Made by a program: the position numbers and the translations under genes
Shown here: positions 61,671 through 64,000 of the stretch, in pieces
Numbering within the stretch: position 1 is the first letter of the stretch
Layout of the letters: each line of letters starts with the position of its first letter
Assembly: GCA_963989245.1 (NCBI GenBank)
Contig: OZ022341.1
Location: forward strand, 63,083,083-63,147,082
Direction: 5' to 3'
Origin: Nansenia antarctica
Lineage: Eukaryota > Chordata > Actinopteri > Argentiniformes > Microstomatidae
DNA: 64,000 nt
The notes under the pieces: generated by a model
Told to the model about the DNA's origin: nothing
What the model saw: only the letters and a program-made list of their open reading frames with translations
Databases searched by the model: none

Positions 61671-62770
61671 CAGTGGCGGGCGGTGCATTTCACACCTAGG
61701 CCTTCAGTGATGTCCGACACATTCCTACCTGAATTATTCTACCTCTTAATACCATCGTTATGACGCCATGGCTCTATAAACTAGACAGAAACACAGTATA
61801 ACCGGGCGTTGCATCACCTTAACATAGTCAGACAAGTACAACAGAGTTATATTAATATTTCCGAAGCATTTTTAATAAATAAATCCGCATTTACAATGAA
61901 GAGTGTTAAACTAACATCTTTAAGATCGCTACATTACCCACGTCTGTCGTCTCGTCCACCATAATAGCGACAAAGGGTGCCTTTTTAATCTCCATTTTGA
62001 TCTCTTCTCCCATCACTTCAGCAATAGCAAAAATCAGGTCGTTTTGTATTTTGCCTGACGTCCCAGTAAACACTTTGTTTGTGGACAGGTGGTAATGTAA
62101 ATCTGGGTTGTTTTCAGCCAGAAAAGAAAGAAGCTCAACGTAGTTTCCTCTGTTTGTGGACTCGGCGCTTTTATCGTGTCCCCTAAATGAAAGTTATTGT
62201 TTACCCAAAAACAGGACACAATCGATCAGTATTATCGATCAGTCAACGAAAGCTTTCGTTGTGGAGCTCCGTTTCCCTGCGCACTTTCAAAAGTTTCACA
62301 TCTACCGGCATAGTTACGCATCTCAATAGTGAATATCAATAGTGCGTATCAATAGTGCGTATCCAATCAAAAGACGTGCTGGGTGCTGACATCATTGAGC
62401 CTTACAGCAGGCGCCGTTGTTGCTTTTGCTCGCATCTACGTAGGTTTACTAGGTACGCCACAGGTTTTCTCGTTCCAACGTTAAGTTACAGGTCGTATCC
62501 GCGGCACCGTTTATCGTGCAGGCGGGCAGATTTTGGAGCCCCCTAGCAACACATTTTGATTGGATAAAAGCTCTAACATAAAGGCCAGCCCTCCAAATCT
62601 CAATCGGAGACGGGAAGCAGCGCAACCAAGAGGAAAGCTATGAAATGAAGAGAATAGACTATGGGGAATCATTAATACATATTTGTGGAAAAAAAATATT
62701 AAAATAAAATGTATATTCTGATGTTTAGGCCAGCAGAGAAGGCCTTGCTGGCCCTGACGGCACACCACTG
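61671..62770. mobile_element. hAT element, 1.1 kb, with perfect 8-bp target duplication
   Basis: The ends CAGTGGCGGGCGGTGC and, as complement, CAGTGGTGTGCCGTCA are hAT-like. Exact TATCATAC octamers flank them at 61663-61670 and 62771-62778. An 8-bp duplication is the hallmark of hAT insertion. The element keeps part of a transposase gene and is too short to be autonomous. Confidence 0.88.
61935..62205 (-). pseudogene. hAT (ZMYM1-like) transposase fragment
   Basis: The minus strand is open for about 87 codons: SFRGHDKSAESTNRGNYVEL, then AENNPDLHYHLS, SGKIQNDLIFAIAEVMGEEI and FVAIMVDETTDVGN. The Asp of VDETTDV is the first catalytic acid of the hAT RNase H fold. ZMYM1-like hAT proteins have this order downstream of a TTF finger such as that at 33472. 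The other catalytic residues are deleted. Confidence 0.75.
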
Positions 62771-62799
62771 TATCATACGTCTATTGTATCATATCATAC

Positions 62800-63172
62800 C
62801 TTGCTCCTCCTGGATATTATCGGCCATTGTGGCCTCCAGCAACGAAACTGCCGACCCCCTCGTTCCTGTTCTCCCGCAGTTTGCCGGTCTGAGTCCGATC
62901 ACTGCGTCTATAGCGTCGTACCAACGCGAGGTTCTGCGATCAACTCCACTGCGGTTGTTGTGGTCCTTGATTTTTCTATAATCCTGTTTCAGTTTTTCTC
63001 TGCACTGCTTGGGTGTCCTGTGAACTCCCATCTCCAGCAAACGGCGAGAGATTGCCTGGAAGATTTTCTCATTCCGTATGCTAGAGTCCAGGTCTAGCTG
63101 GATTTGGTCTTCGGACCAAATACAGACGAGGGCCTGGACCTCGTTTACTGCCCAACTCGAAGACGTGTCCAT
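62800..63172 (-). CDS. Myb/SANT-like DNA-binding protein exon
   Basis: From ATG at 63172 the frame reads MDTSSSWAVNEVQALVCIWS, then NEKIFQAISRRLLEMG, RTPKQCREKLKQDYRKIKDH and SRWYDAIDAVIGLRPA. This is a trihelix/MADF-type Myb-SANT domain with spaced tryptophans. It is followed by a short acidic end and a donor GAGCAAG/GTATGA at 62800. Such proteins are host regulators or the DNA-binding partner encoded by Harbinger transposons. The frame is intact. The next exon would lie beyond the hAT insert, whose right flank starts 22 bases after the donor. Confidence 0.7.
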
Positions 63173-63282
63173 AGTTAGAAGTAGTAAGAATAGTAAGAAC
63201 AGGGCTGGCCTGTAGTGGAAAAGCACCATATATGTGCTTGTGTTACTAGGAACAACAACATTTTATTCATTTATTCATTTTT

Positions 63283-63638
63283 ATTTAAAAATAACAACTT
63301 CTCCACAGTGCTGGGCTTCAGGCGGTTTCTTTTTTATTTCACCTGCTTTTGAAAAGATCCTTTCACAGGGCACAGATGAAGCTGGGGTACATAGAAAAAC
63401 AACGGCAAGTTCATACAAGTTAGGATACACATTTGTGTGTGTCTTCCCAATACTCTAGGGGGTGCTGCATCCTTTCGATGTTTGGTTCACCCAGGTAGGT
63501 TCGGACCTCCACTGTTGCGTCTAAAGTTACATTTTGGGTCCTCGTCTGCAGGACTGTGGTGTCTAAATGACGCCACAGTTTGCTACCTAAGACAGACAAA
63601 CAGGCCGTCAGTGTCAGTGAATATATACAATAAGACAA
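63283..63638 (-). pseudogene. hAT (ZBED-like) transposase C-terminal dimerisation domain
   Basis: The minus strand reads EVRTYLGEPNIERMQHPLEY, shifts by one base at about 63436, then gives YPNLYELAVVFLCTPASSVP and CERIFSKAGEIKKK before a stop at about 63283. This is the hAT dimerisation region (P..WW, A..YL..PA.SVPSER.FS.AG). The upstream catalytic part is absent from the window. Confidence 0.75.
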
Positions 63639-64000
63639 TTAGAATGTATCCAGTATACATTACCTTGAGTCACAGGCTGCGAAGCTTCTGATATGGGGGG
63701 TTGTGATGACGAGGAGGAGGCGGCGCTGTTTCGTATGACAGTAGTGTAACCAGCCAACAATACAATATCAACAATACACTAGAATTGTCTAGAATCTCTT
63801 CCTTGTAATTAGCATTGAGCAGTTTGTGTTATTCCAAAGTAGAATAGGAGCTGTTCCTTATTCCACTTGTGTAATAACACAATGCGCTCAACTCCATACA
63901 CCTACCAAGGTACAATGTAACAACCTGTTAATACAATGCTATTCATAGTGTAATTACAGTGGAACTCCAAAGGTATAGTTATTGTAATGTGTTTTTTAAC
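63639..64000. other. non-coding end of the window
   Basis: No gene or clear repeat was recognised. Confidence 0.5.

Overview
This window looks like chromosomal DNA of a ray-finned (teleost) fish. It holds a vertebrate thyroid peroxidase gene, a nuf2-type exon and a very dense, nested set of the mobile elements typical of teleosts: Tc1/mariner, hAT, PIF/Harbinger, CACTA, gypsy LTR elements, L1-, L2/CR1- and R2-like LINEs, and tRNA-derived SINEs. No bacterial gene organisation, rRNA gene, CRISPR array or functional tRNA gene was seen.

Host genes. The main host gene is thyroid peroxidase (tpo) on the minus strand. Twelve exons between 36077 and 11215 could be placed from splice sites. Their reading phases agree at every junction and give 792 codons: a signal peptide, a complete animal haem-peroxidase domain with all expected active-site residues, and a CCP/sushi module. 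The usual EGF and transmembrane exons were not found. Two minus-strand host-like fragments lie outside tpo: an exon matching the N-terminus of kinetochore protein Nuf2 (about 42956-43069) and a coiled-coil exon of unknown identity (3885-4218). An unidentified terminal exon is at 58201-58428 and a Myb/SANT-like DNA-binding exon is at 62800-63172.

Left arm (1-10253). A gypsy element ends with its 153-bp 3' LTR at 951-1103 and is inserted directly into a second gypsy element lying in the opposite orientation (1104-3195). A 0.6-kb minisatellite follows. Then comes a 5.3-kb CACTA-like DNA transposon (4956-10253) carrying a truncated transposase gene and, divergently, a decayed SAM-domain gene.

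Middle (10253-37000). The tpo introns hold nested repeats. The most unusual is a 5-kb transposon with about 0.5-kb inverted ends (16357-21404). Its decayed gene appears to encode a FEN1/XPG-like (PIN-fold) nuclease and a cysteine-rich tail rather than a recognised transposase. A 5'-truncated LINE has inserted into it, and a 0.3-kb derivative of the same family lies in another tpo intron. A Harbinger element with its non-autonomous relative, a hAT fragment and several LINE pieces fill the other introns.

Right arm (37000-64000). A nearly complete CR1/L2-like LINE (38651-42421) is followed by a degraded Tc1 element. A second Tc1 element (46602-53742) is split by a full-length L1-like LINE with a 16-bp target-site duplication. 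An R2-like LINE is split by an LTR-like insertion with a 5-bp duplication. An internally deleted hAT element has a perfect 8-bp duplication. The transposon genes are mostly broken by stops, frameshifts or insertions; only tpo reads as intact across many exons.
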